Of a stretch of DNA of 64,000 bases, positions 34,476 to 46,533 are shown in pieces. Numbering within the stretch: position 1 is the first letter of the stretch; the number at the start of each line of letters is the position of its first letter. This stretch comes from Ursus arctos. Its lineage: Eukaryota > Chordata > Mammalia > Carnivora > Ursidae. The notes beneath the pieces are model-generated. The model worked only from the letters and a program-made list of their open reading frames with translations, made no database searches and was not told where the DNA came from. Position numbers and translations under genes: made by a program. Where the stretch lies: NCBI RefSeq assembly GCF_023065955.2, contig NC_079873.1, forward strand, positions 103,330,128 to 103,394,127. The letters are read 5' to 3'.

Positions 34476-35024
34476 ACTGCTACGGAGATTGATATTAATG
34501 GCAATAATCTTTTATAAGAGCTAAACTATAAATCTCTTTCCAACCTCTGCCAGTTGAACACACATATCTCAGAGAAAGGCTTGCCAAAAATGCACAGATT
34601 ATACAGATTTTCTGAAATATAAGTCTAATATGTCAATTTGGTACCTTTAAAACACAGGTATACACTAACTGTGATACCTTTCAAGCACTGTTACTTATTA
34701 GTCCATTATTGAAAAATATAACAAAATCTATGTGCTTAAAGCATGTCTTGTAAACCTTTCACTGAGTTTACATCTTAAGTAAGCTTCCAGAAGTCAACAA
34801 TGTTGAGAAAATCTATTCTAATGAGAATAGGAGTTAAGGAACTGATCACATAAAATATAGACCCTGAATAGATTGTCTTTGCAAATTACATCTTCACTGA
34901 AACATAGAGCAACCCAGAATTCTGCAGACCATATTATATCAGAACAATCACTTGATTTTTGCCTGGCAGTCTAGGTTGGTAAAAAAGCCCCAATCATAAG
35001 GAAATATTTAGAGTCATTATGGAA
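34476..35024. other. Unassigned AT-rich DNA
   Basis: No gene or repeat family recognised. Confidence 0.5.
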
Positions 35025-35240
35025 CACTGCTATTAAACCTCTCTGAGTCTCAGTATCTTTGTCCATAAAATGGGGCTTATGATCATAAATGACCTCAAAG
35101 GATTGTTAGGAGGAATAAATGAAATAGTCCATGTAAAGCACTTAGAAGAGTGCCTGGCACACTAGGACCTCCAAAATATGTTAGTTATTATTACTTCTAA
35201 TGTTGTTATTATTATAATTGTTGTCATTGTTATTATTATA
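35025..35240 (+). mobile_element. MIR relic with (TTA)n-like tail
   Basis: Forward MIR second half: AAACCTCTCTGAGTCTCAG, CATAAAATGGGGCTTATGA, GTAAAGCACTTAGAAGAGTG, CCTGGCACACTAGG, then TTATTATTACTTC-type tail. Confidence 0.88.
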
Positions 35241-35690
35241 TAAACAACTAATAGCAAGTCTGCTCTCTGGGCAGTTTCCTTATCTAAAAAATGAAGATGT
35301 ACCTCTAAGATCATTTATGGTTCTATGGATCTAGAATTCCATGTGTGTCTGAGTACTGAGCACATGGGATCATATCTTAGATCAGGCTCCATGATACATT
35401 TTTTCCCTCAAAGTTTTGTCATATCTGTCAGTTACAAAGGAAAGAAATAATCCATAAGAATATACTTTTGATTTTCAAATATTTCTAAAGCCAACCTGAC
35501 ATCTACAAACCTCTGTTTTCTCATTGACTTATTTACTTCTCACAGGATCACAAGAAAAAAACATAAATTCTGGACCAATTTTCATTCTAATTCTTTTTCC
35601 AATGTTGCCCATATTAAACAGTTGGGGTAGTGGACATTTTCATAATGAGACAAAGACACAGATTCCTTATTAGCAAGTGTCATACATTTT

Positions 35691-35905
35691 GGTAGGGAGG
35701 GATGTTATATTTGGCTTTAAATTGCTATATGTGGATGTTGTACTTTTTTTGGGAATGGTATTCATGGATGCTGTATCTTTCTTGGGATGCTGCCAATGAA
35801 TGTTCTGCCTTCCCTAGGAATGCTGTCCATTGATATTGCCCTTTGTTTTGGAATACTGTGTGTGGATAGTGTACTTTACTTTAGATGCAATTTGTGGTTA
35901 AATCA
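35691..35905 (+). repeat. Degenerate 33-bp minisatellite, about six units
   Basis: Successive units of about 33 bp share the skeleton A-TGCTGT--ATGGATG-TGTA-TTT-TTGGG. Clear unit starts: ATTGCTATATGTGGATGT, ATGGTATTCATGGATGCTG, ATGCTGCCAATGAATGTT, ATGCTGTCCATTGATATTG, ATACTGTGTGTGGATAGTG, with partial units at each end. No family recognised. Confidence 0.85.
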
Positions 35906-35923
35906 TCTTCCAAGTTACGGACT

Positions 35924-36313
35924 TTTTAAAAAGACTGATTGATTTGAGAGAGAGAGAGAGAATATGAGTGGGAAGGGCAGATGGAGAGAGAATCTTAAGC
36001 AGACTCTGCGTTGAGCATGGACCCTGTCATGGGGCTGGATCCCATGACCCCGAGGATCACAACCTGAGCCTAAACCAAGAGTCAGAGGCTCCTTAATACC
36101 CATCACCAGCCTATCCCATAGGAGGGCATGTATTGCATGGTGCACTGGGTGTTATGCGCAAGTAATGAATCATGGAACTTTACATCAAAAACTAGGGATG
36201 TACTGTATGGTGACTAACATAATAAAAAATATTATTAAAAAAATAAAAATTAAAAAATAAAATAAAATAGCTAGAGTCGGAGGCTCAACTGACTGCGCCA
36301 CTCAGGTGCCCCC
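35924..36313 (-). mobile_element. CAN-SINE split by a twin-primed L1
   Basis: Reverse SINEC, body at 35924-36091 and head complement at 36273-36313. Own TSD: CCAAGTTACGGACT at 35910-35923 and CCAAGTTAGGGACT at 36314-36327 (13 of 14). Confidence 0.93.
36092..36272 (+). mobile_element. Short L1 with 5-prime inversion (twin priming)
   Basis: Bases 36092-36119 are reverse-strand young L1 (TAATACCCATCACCAGCC); 36120-36272 are the directly following L1 sequence in forward orientation (AGGAGGGCATGTATTGCATG to the A-rich tail). The inverted and direct parts are adjacent in the element, with a few bases of overlap. TSD AGAGTCAGAGGCTC / AGAGTCGGAGGCTC at 36078-36091 and 36273-36286. Confidence 0.93.
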
Positions 36314-36327
36314 CCAAGTTAGGGACT

Positions 36328-37270
36328 CTTTAACACTGTTCAACATTGATTTCTTTTTTGAAGCTGCTTCTTCTGTGCAGCTTCTGAAGGAGAACTGTGT
36401 TAGTGTATACCTGTGTTTTACATTTCTGGTATTTTGGGTTTGTAACTTGACTACTGACAAACTCATTAATACTTTCTCCAGACTGAATGGATCTCATGCT
36501 TAAAACTGTGTTCAGTAAATATAGTCTCTTGGCATACTATTCCCATTTTCTGGATGGATAAACTGGGGGTGGGGGCCTAGTGGGGAAAAGAAGAATATTG
36601 ATCAGCAAATTGACCTTGGGCCTGAGACAACAGCTTGTGGTATAAAAATTCTAACTTATTAACTAGAGTAAATAATTGGCAATGGCTGCTTCTGAAATAG
36701 ATAAAAACTGTGGCAGCACAAAGTGTATTTATTCAGGCAAAAGCCATTACTTCCAAATGTCTTGGCATAATGTATCCTGCACTGTGGTAAATGAATTTTC
36801 ACCTTTGGAGGTACAATGCTACATAATTTTTTCAGAATATTTCCTATCGCTAAAGCATAAAATTTCCATACATTCTACAAAAATTTTCAAATCTTAATTA
36901 CCCACTCTTCTATTTTCTTCATCTTTCATATTTTCCTTGGAATGAGGACATCAAATTCTCTGTGAGTATGTGGCAACGTTCATCTATCCTTAATGCCTTG
37001 TCTTGTCTCTGTTTCCCTAATCTTGTCAGTATTAGCATACCTGTGCTCACTCATACACATGCTTACTTCTTTAAAAATTCATGCCCCTCACCCCTGCAGT
37101 CATGCACAATGCATTTTGTCCAAACTGCACAGGTGAAAGAACAAAGTCATGTACTAAGGATTACTGGCCTTAGGGGGCAGATCCATATAATTTACACAAC
37201 ATGCCTCCAGAAAGAATCCAGCTTAATTCCTACACTTTCACATTCTCTGCAATAAGGCTAGACAGGCTGC
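36328..37270. other. Unassigned DNA with a fragment shared with 55 kb
   Basis: No gene recognised. Bases about 36722-36800 resemble 55385-55465 (see findings). Confidence 0.5.
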
Positions 37271-37277
37271 AGAAAAC

Positions 37278-37308
<31 letters not shown>

Positions 37309-37334
37309 AAACACAAAAAACAAAACAAAAACCT
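37271..37334 (+). repeat. (CAAAA)n simple repeat
   Basis: AAAACAAAACAAAAC-type run with some longer A stretches. Confidence 0.95.
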
Positions 37335-37624
37335 GCCATGGCTGAATTGTTTGTCCATGCCTTAAGATGACCAGAGAGGAAAGGGTGGATTGGTCACCAA
37401 ATTGAAAACAGCTCTGCCCAATCTGCTCCAATCCCTCTTTTCAGAATGGGGATTCAGCTGTACTTAAGAGTCTTGACACCTGAGCGGTCATTCATTTGTC
37501 TTAATTTTTTCTTTTTAATTGAACTTTTAATTAGAGATAATCATAGATTTGCCTGCAGGTATAAGAAATAATACAGAGATATATTGTGTATCTTTTACCC
37601 ATTTCACCACAATGGTAGCATCTT

Positions 37625-37680
37625 GAAAAACTATAATATAATATGATATAATATAATATAATATAATAACTATAATATAG
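37625..37680 (+). repeat. (ATAAT)n run inside the L1 3-prime UTR
   Basis: Runs of TATAATATAATATAATA with minor interruptions. Confidence 0.9.
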
Positions 37681-39436
37681 ACACTGATGTGGTCAAGATA
37701 CAGAACATTTCCATCACAAGGATCCCTCATGTTGACCTTTTATAGTCATACCCACTTCCATCTCTCACCAACTCCCTTCTTAACCCCTGCCAACTACCAA
37801 TCTATTCTCTATTTCTATAATTTTATAGTTTCAAAAATGTTATATAAATGGAATCATATACAGTATGTAATCTTTCAGGATTGGTGCTTTTTCGCCCACT
37901 CAGCATAATTCTCTAAAGATTCATCCATGTTGTTGGCATGTATCAATACTTCTATTCTCTTTATTGCTGATTAGTATTACATGGTATGGATATACCAAAA
38001 TTTGCTTAACAACTTACCCACTGATGGACATTTGGGTTGTTTGTAGATTTTGGCTATTATGAATAAAGCTGCTATAAAAATCCATGTACAGGTTTTTATG
38101 TGGACATAACTCTTCATATTCTTGGGGTCAATGTCCAAGAGTGCAACTGCTAGATTGTATGGTAGTTGGATATTTAGGTTTTTTTTTCTTTTTTAAAGAA
38201 AGAACAAACTTTTCCACAGTGGCTGTACCATTTTACATTCCCATCAGCAATGTAGTAGTGATTCAGTTTCTCCATACCCTGGCTAGAATTCAGTGTTGTC
38301 ATTTTTAATTTTAGCCATTCTGGCAAGTGATATCTCATGATTTTAATTTGTATTTCCTTAATGGCTAATGATATTGAACACCTTTTCAAGTACTTATTTG
38401 CCATTGGTATAACTCTTTGATGAAATATCTGTTTATGTCCTTTGCCCATTTTCTTATTGGATTATTTCTCTTTTTATAGCTGGCTTTGAGAGTTCTTTAT
38501 ATATCTTAGTTATTTATCCTTTGTTGGATATGTGGTTTGTAAAAGTTTTCCCATAGTCTATAGCTTCTTTTCATCTTACCCATAATGTTTTTCACAGAAT
38601 AAAAGCATAATTTTGATGAAGTCTAATTTATCAATGTATGCTTTCATGGATTGCCTTTGGTGTCATCTAAGTAAACTTTTTGCTTAGCCCTAGGTTCTGA
38701 AGATTTTATATTTTTGTCCTAGAAGATTTATAATACTACATTTTAAAACTAAGTCTATCATATTTTGAGTTAATTTTTATATAAGGAATGGGGTTTAGAT
38801 CTAGGTTATTTTATTTTATTTTTGCCTATGGATGTCTAATTGTTCCAGCACCATTGGTTGAAAAGATTATCCTCCTTCCGGTGAGTTAATTTTGTACCTC
38901 TGAAAAACCAGGAGAGTACATATATGTGGGTCTATTTTTCTGTTTTCTATTCTGTTCTATTGATCTATGTAACTATTGCTCCATCAATACCACACAGTGT
39001 TGATAATCATAGCTGTACAGCAAGACAATATTGGATAGATTGATTTCTCAAATATATTCTTTTTCCAAGATTGATTTAGTTCTTCTAGGGCCTGTACTTT
39101 CCATATAAATGTTTGGATAAGTTTGTCTATGTCTCTGAGAATACCTTGCTGGAATTATGATAGGAATTGAATTGAACCTAAAGATCAATTTGGAGAGTAT
39201 CAACATCTTTACTGTGTCACGCCTTCTGATAAATGAACACAGTGTGTTTCTCCCTTTATTTACGTCTTATTTTATTTCTTCCATAAGTGTTTTATAAATT
39301 TCAGCATACAGATTTTGTGCATGTTTTGGTAAGTTTGTATTTAAGTATTTCATTTTATTTGGATTATTTTAAACGGTTGTGTTTTTAATTTCAGTGTCTA
39401 TGTGCTCATTGCTAATATATAAAAATACAGTTTATT

Positions 39437-39438
<2 letters not shown>

Positions 39439-39481
<43 letters not shown>

Positions 39482-39543
39482 ATTCCAGTATTGTCAACAT
39501 ACAGTGTCATATTAGTTTCAGGTATACAATATAGTGATTCAAT
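39439..39543 (-). mobile_element. 105-bp L1 3-prime scrap with (ATTT)n tail and TSD
   Basis: About 42 bp of (ATTT)n, then reverse carnivore L1 3-prime terminus (AATTCCAGTATTGTCAACAT, TTAGTTTCAGGTATACAAT). Flanked by AAAAATACAGTTTATTTT at 39421-39438 and AAAAATAAAGTTTATTTT at 39544-39561. Confidence 0.88.
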
Positions 39544-41529
39544 AAAAATAAAGTTTATTTTTGTATGCTTATCTTGTATCTTGCAACCTCGCTGGTCTCA
39601 TGTACTAGTTCTAGGAGGTATTTTTTCTTTGTAGATTCTTTGGAATTTTCTATGTGGATGATCATGTCATCTACCAAGAAAGACAGTGTTATCATTCTGA
39701 TCTGTATGCCTTTTATTTCCTTTACCTGCCTTATTTCATTAACTAAACCTACTAATATTTTGTTGAATAAGAGTAGTGAGAGTGGACATCCTTGCCTTTT
39801 TCCTAGTCTTAAGGGAAAAATAATTCAGTCTTTCATCAGAAAGCACAATGTTAGGTGAAGGTTCTTAGTAGATGCTCTTTATCAAGTTGAGGAAATTACC
39901 CTCTTTTCCTATTTTTTCAAAGTTTTTATCATGACTGATACTTAATTTCTAAATTATTTTTCTCCATTGACTGACACAATTTTAAAATTTCTCATCTTCA
40001 GCTTGTTAATAAGGTAGATTACATTGCTTGATTTTCAAATATTGAACAACCCCTGCAGCCCTAAAATAAACTTCATTTGATCATGGTGTATAATTATTTT
40101 TATATATTGTTGAATTTGGTATGCAAATATTTTAAGGATTTTAGATCTATATTCATGAGGATATGATATTGGTCTATAATTTTCTGTTTTGTATTGTCTT
40201 TGTCTCACATTGATAGCAGGATAATATTAGCTTCATAAAATCAATTGGAAATTGTTCTCTCTTCTATTTCCTGGAAGATACTGTGTAGCTATCCACAATC
40301 AAAAACAACTCTGGGAGAACTCTGGAATCCATTTAAGAAACTTCAGCAACACAATGGAACAACAACAACAAAAAAATGAGAACAACCATGCAACAAGGGA
40401 ACACAGAAGAGCTTCATTTGCCTGCACTAAGCCAGCATTCTTTAGTGCCAAGAGGAAATACCCCAACTAGAAAGAGCTCCCCTTGCTGGGAAAGAAATAG
40501 TGGGATGAGCAAACAGCTACCCCTGCCTTGCAGGGCACCACATGAAGGACCCTCTTTGGTTTCATTCCACTCAGAGACGGGCAAAGCAGAGATGTACAGA
40601 GATAACTAGGAAAGAGGAAAAAAAGCAGGGGCTACCAATACCAGCCATAAAGCAGGAATGACTGTGGTTCCCAATGACCTGCTCTGCAGACAACCCAGAC
40701 AACTTTTGCCACTGAAGAAACCAATGGCCAGTATAGTTGCTGTGGATCTCCTGCAGATTTCATTGTTTTTCACTACTTAGGTATTCACATTCAAATATGC
40801 CAGCTGCCTGAGTTTCTCCCTGATCCCTCCCTCCCCTGTTGGAGGCTGAAACCTGCACCAATCACCAGCCCAGACCTCTACAGCTTCAGGAAAGCAAGAT
40901 GCAAGCTTAGATCCCTATGGCTGACCCCTATTACCACATGTGCATGCAGGACTAGCCCCTCCAGCTGTGTACCTCCACACTCCCAACCTAATATCTGACA
41001 CCAGCCTCTACTGCTGTGTACTTGTGAGACCCAGCAGCCACAGCAGTACATGTTGACAGCCAGAGGCCAGTATGCATGCAGTTGGCGCCAGCAGTTGCTC
41101 CCTGCCTTGGCCCTTATCACTATATGTGTGTCTGGAACCAGTCCCTACTATGACATAGGCACATAGCTGTAGCTGGCCCCTGCAGCCAAGTGTGTGTATA
41201 CTGATGGCTCTGGCAGCCACTGCTGCCTCCCATGGTCTCTAGCTGCTGTACCTGAAGGAGCTGCTAAGGACCCCAACAGCCCTTTCAGCCGCTGCAGACC
41301 TCTAGAGCACTTTCCAAGGACCACACAATCGTCAATGCTGTGGACCCTAGTGAACTGCATTGATGAGTTACCATGCCCCCCAGGACCCTGAACCACCACA
41401 GGCCCCCACACATGGTTCCCTGCACCACTAGACTCAGGGTCACATCACACTCCAGCATGCTCCCATACACAGGTGAAGGTCTTTCTTTCCTCATCTTCAA
41501 ATGCACAGACACCTATGCAAGGACACTGG

Positions 41530-42440
41530 GATCTCAAAAAATCAGGGGAACAGCATCTCCAAAGGAACACAGTAAACTTCCAATAATTGACTCCAAAGAA
41601 ATGGAGATATATAAATTGCCTGAGAAAGAATTTAAAATATTTGTTCTAAAGATATTCAGAGAGCTACAAATGAACAGATAAACAATTAAATGAAATGAGG
41701 AAAACAATATAAGAACAAAATAAGAAGTTCAACAAAGAGACAGAAAACATAAAAAAGAACCAGAGAAATTTTGGATCTGAAGACTACAATGACTGAAGTA
41801 AAGAATTTCATCAAGAGCTTCAACAGTAGACTGGACCATGCAGAAGAAAGAAGCAGTGAGATTGAAGACAGATCATTTGAAATTATGCAGTAAGAAAAGC
41901 AAAAAGAAAAAGAATAAAAAAGAATAAAGAAAACCTATGGGGCATTTGGAACACCACTGAAAGAAATAATCTATACATTATTGGAGTCCCAAAAGAGAGG
42001 AAGAAAGGGGTACAAAGATTATTTAAAGAAATAATGACTGAGAACTTCTCAAACCTGGGGTAAATTTTGGATATTCAAGTTCATGAAGTTAGCAGGTCAT
42101 TCCAAAATTTCCATCCAAAATTATTTTCTCTAAAACACATTATAAAAAAACTGTCTAAAATGAAGACAGAGAGAATTTTAAAAGCAACGAGAAAAAAATT
42201 CTTTCATACAAGAGAAAGGCTATAAGCAGATTTCTTAGCAGAAACTTTGCAGGCCAGGAGAGAATGGGATGATATATTCAAAGTGCTGCAAAAATAAAAG
42301 CAAAAACAAACCCAAAACCCTTCTAACCAACAATACTTTACTGAGGAAAACTGTCCTTCAGAAATGAAGGAGAGATAGAGTTTCCCAAATAAAGAAAACC
42401 TGAGGGAGTTTGTCACCACTAGATCTGCCTTACAAGAAAG
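41530..42440 (+). pseudogene. L1 ORF1 relic
   Basis: Decayed L1 RNA-binding protein frame. The N-terminal part DSKEMEIYKLPEKEFKIFVL is readable near 41590-41650, followed by a coiled-coil-like segment ('RLDHAEERSSEIEDRSFEI'-type wording, 41830-41885) and a C-terminal region (FLAETLQARREWDDIFKVL-like around 42230-42290) separated by stops and shifts. Non-functional. Confidence 0.82.
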
Positions 42441-45119
42441 GCTGAAAAGAGTTCTTCAAGATAAAATAAAAGCACACAAACTAGTAACATGAAAACATAT
42501 ATGAAAATATACCACATGTTGGCAAAGGTACATATATAGTCAGACTCAGAATACCATAATACTGTAATGTGGTGTGTTAATCACTTAACTCTAGTATAAA
42601 GATTAAAGGGCAGAAGTTAATACTACTTACAGTTAAAATTATTATAGTTTAACTAGTTAAAGTTAGTTCAAAGAGTTGAAAAATACTTATAGTTAAGATA
42701 AAGCTACAATAATTTGTTAATGGATTCACAATATAAAAAAATGCAAATTTTTATGTCAAGAACATAAAATTTGTGTGAGGGAAGTAAAAGGACTGTTTTT
42801 GTATGAGATAAAAGTTGTTACCAGCTTAAAACAGACTGTTATATCTATAAGATGTTTGAAGTAAGCCTCAGGGTACCACAAAACAAAATCAGATAGTAGA
42901 TACAAACAAGATAAAGAGAAGGGAATCAAAATATACCATTACAGAAAATCATCAATTCACAAAGGAAGATAGCAAGAGAGAAAGAAAGGCACAAAGAAAC
43001 TACAAAAGAGCCAAGAAACAATTAACAAAATGGCAAGAGTAAGTCCCTACATACCAATAATTACTTTCAATGTAAATGGAGCAAATTCTTCAATCAAAAG
43101 ACATAGAGTGGCTGAATGGGTTAAAAAAACAAGACCCAACAATGTACTGCATACAAGAAACTAACTTCAGCTTCAAAGAATCATGTAGACTTAAAGTGAG
43201 GGAATGGGAAAAGATATTCCACACAAATGGAATCCCAAAGAGAACAGGAATAGCTACACTTATATCAGATAAAATAGACTTTAAGTCAAAAACTGTCACA
43301 AGAGACAAAGAAGGTCATTACATAATAAGAAGTTAATTCATCAAGAGGATATAACAACTAATAAATACCTATGCACTCAACATTGCAGCACCTAAGTACA
43401 TTAAGTAAATACTAACAGATTTGAACAGAGTAATAGAATAGTAGTAGGGGACTTACATACCACATTCTCAACTACTAATAGATCATCTAGACAGAAAATT
43501 ACCAAGGAAACACTAGACCTGAGCTATGCTTTGGACCAAATGGACCTAACAGAAATATATAGAACATTTCATCAAATGGCACTAGAATACACATCCTTCT
43601 CAAGTGCACATGGAGCATTCTCCAGGAGAGAACATATGTCATATCATAAAACAAGTCTCAGTACGTTTAAAAAGATTTAAATCATACCAAGTATCTTTTC
43701 CATCCACAAAAATGCTATGAAAATAAAAATCAGTAACAGGAGGAAAACCAGAAAATTCACAAATACATGGAAAATAAACAACACACTCCTAAACAACCAA
43801 TGGGTCAAAGATGAAATCAAAAGGGAAATAAAAAAAAATCTTGAAGCAAACAAAACGGAAACAAAACATACCCAAACTGATGAGATACAGCAAAAGCAGT
43901 GCTAAAAGGGAATTTTATAGTGATAAATGTTTACATTAAGAAAAAAGACAATAAATAAAAAACCTAATCTTACACTTCAAGGAGCTAGAAAAACAAGAGT
44001 AAACAAAGCCTAATGTTAGCAGAAGGAAGATCATAACAAAAATCAGAGCTAAAGTAAATAAAATATAGACTATAAAAACAATAGAGAAAATCAACAAAAC
44101 TAAGAGTTCATTTTTTGAAAAGATAAAACAAACTGGCAAACCTTTAGCTAGACTAAGAAAAAAGGAGAGAGGGCTCAAATAAAATCAGATGTGAAAGAGG
44201 AGACATTACAACAGATACTACAGAAATATAAAGGATCATGAGACTATTGTGAACAATCATATGCCAACAAATTGTACAATTGAGAAGAAGCAGATAAATT
44301 CCTAGACACATACATCCTACCGAGTCATGAAGAAATAAGAAAAACAGAACAGACCAATAATAAGTTGATTGAATCAGTAACCAAAAACCTCTCAACAAAA
44401 AACCTGTCAACAAAGAAAAGCCCAAGACCAAATGACTTCACAGGTGAATTCTACCAAACATTTAAATAAGAATTAATTATTCTCAAACTCTTCCAGAAAA
44501 TAGAAATGAGTGAATACTCCAAAACTCATTTTACAAGGCCAGCATTATCGTGATAGCAAAGTCATGTAAGGATACTATAAGAAAAGAAAACTACAGGCCG
44601 CTATCCCTAGTGAATGTAAATGTAAAAATTCTCAACAAAATGCTAGCAAACTGAATTCAACAGCACATTTAAAGAATCATATACTGTGATCAAAGGGTAT
44701 TTATCCCTGGGATACAAGGATAGTTCAGTATATTTTAATATATAATGCTAATAAATTCACATTAAGAGAATGAAAGACAAAATCATATAATCATTTCAAT
44801 AGAGTAAAAAATAGCATTTGACAAAATCCAACATCCTTTTATTATAAAAACTAATAACAAATTGGGTATTGAAGGAACATATCTCAACACAATAAATATC
44901 ACATGAGATAGGCCACAGCTAACATCATAGTCAACAATGAAAAGTTGAAATCTTTCCCTCTAAGATCAGGAGCAAAACAAGGGTGCCCACTCTTACCATT
45001 CCTATTCAACATAGTACTGGAAGTCCTAGCCAGGGCAAGTAGGCAAGGAAAGGAATAAAAGGCATCTAAATCAGAAAGGAAGAAATAAAATTGTCTTTGT
45101 TTGCTGATGACATGATTAT

Positions 45120-45190
45120 ACATATCTGTGTGTGTGTATGTATATATAATATGTTTATGTATATACATATGTACAATATATAAAGTGACA
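45120..45190 (+). repeat. TG/TA-rich run inside L1 ORF2
   Basis: GTGTGTGTATGTATATATAA-type mixed dinucleotide repeat directly after the FADDM codons. Confidence 0.85.
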
Positions 45191-46470
45191 ATATATATTA
45201 TGTATATACGCTAAAGACTCCACTAAAACACTGTTAGAACTAAGGGAAAAATTCAGTAAAGTTCTGGGATACATTAACATACAAAAATTAGTTGCCTTTC
45301 TATACATTAATAAACTACCTGAAAAATAAATGAAGGAAACAATCCAATTTACAATAGCATCAAAATTAACAAAATACTGAGGAATAAACTGAACCAAAGA
45401 AATGAAAGTTGCATGTACAAAAACCATAGACATTGACGTAAGAAATTGAAGAAAACAAAAACAAAAGGGAAGATAACTTGTGTTTGTGGATCATAAGAGT
45501 TAATATTTTTTAAATGTCCTTACTACCTAAGGTCATCTATGGATTCAACGCAATCCCTATCGAAATTCCAATGGCATTTTTCACAGAAATAGAATACACA
45601 ACTTTAAAATTCATATGGAACCTCAGAAGACCCCAAAAAGCAAAAGCAATCTTGAGAAAGAACAAAGCTGGAGGTATCACATTTCCTGATTTCAAACTAC
45701 ATTACAAAGATATAGTAATAAAAATGGTATGGTGCTGGCACAAAAGCAGACACAGAGACCAATGGAACAGAATCAAGAGCCCAGAAATAAACCCATGCAT
45801 ATATAGTTAACTAATGTTTGACAAGGGAGCCAATGATACTGAATGGGGAAAGGATAGTCTCTTCAATAAATCTGTATCCATACACAAAATAATTAAATTG
45901 GATCCCTATTTTACACCACTCATAAAATTAACTCAAAATGGACTGAAGATTTAAATGTATGACCTGAAACTGTAAAACTACTAGATGTAAACATAGGGAA
46001 AGAGCTCCATCACATTGGTCTTGGCAACAATTTTTTGAATATGACTCCAAAAGCACAAGCAACAAAAGCAAAAATAAATGAGACTATATCAAACTAGAAA
46101 ACTTCTGCACAGCAAAAGAAACAACCAGCAAAATGAAAAGGCAACCTATAAGAGAAAACATTTACAAGCCATCTATCTGGTAAGGGTTTAATATATAAGG
46201 AACTCATAACTTACTAGCCAAAAAAACCTCAAACAATTCAATTAAAAAATACAGAGAGGACTTGAATAGACATCTTCCCTAAGAAGACATGCAAATGATC
46301 AAGTATATAAAAAGATTCTCAACATCACTAATCATCAAGGAAATGAAATGAAAATCACATGAGATATCACCTCACACCTATTATAATAGCTATTATCAAA
46401 AAGACAAGAGATGACAAATGCTGGTAAGGATATATAGAAAAAGGAACTCTGGTACACTTTTGGTGGCGTG

Positions 46471-46533
46471 CACACACACACACACACACACACCAGAATA
46501 TTGTTCTTCTGCAAAAAAAAAAAAAAAAAAAAA
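46471..46533 (+). repeat. (CA)n and 21-base A-run inside L1
   Basis: (CA)n at 46471-46493 and an uninterrupted A-run at 46513-46533. Confidence 0.95.

Noticed and set aside
45514..45810. 98-codon forward frame with conserved-looking residues
   Set aside because: L1 ORF2 fragment of the sense L1.
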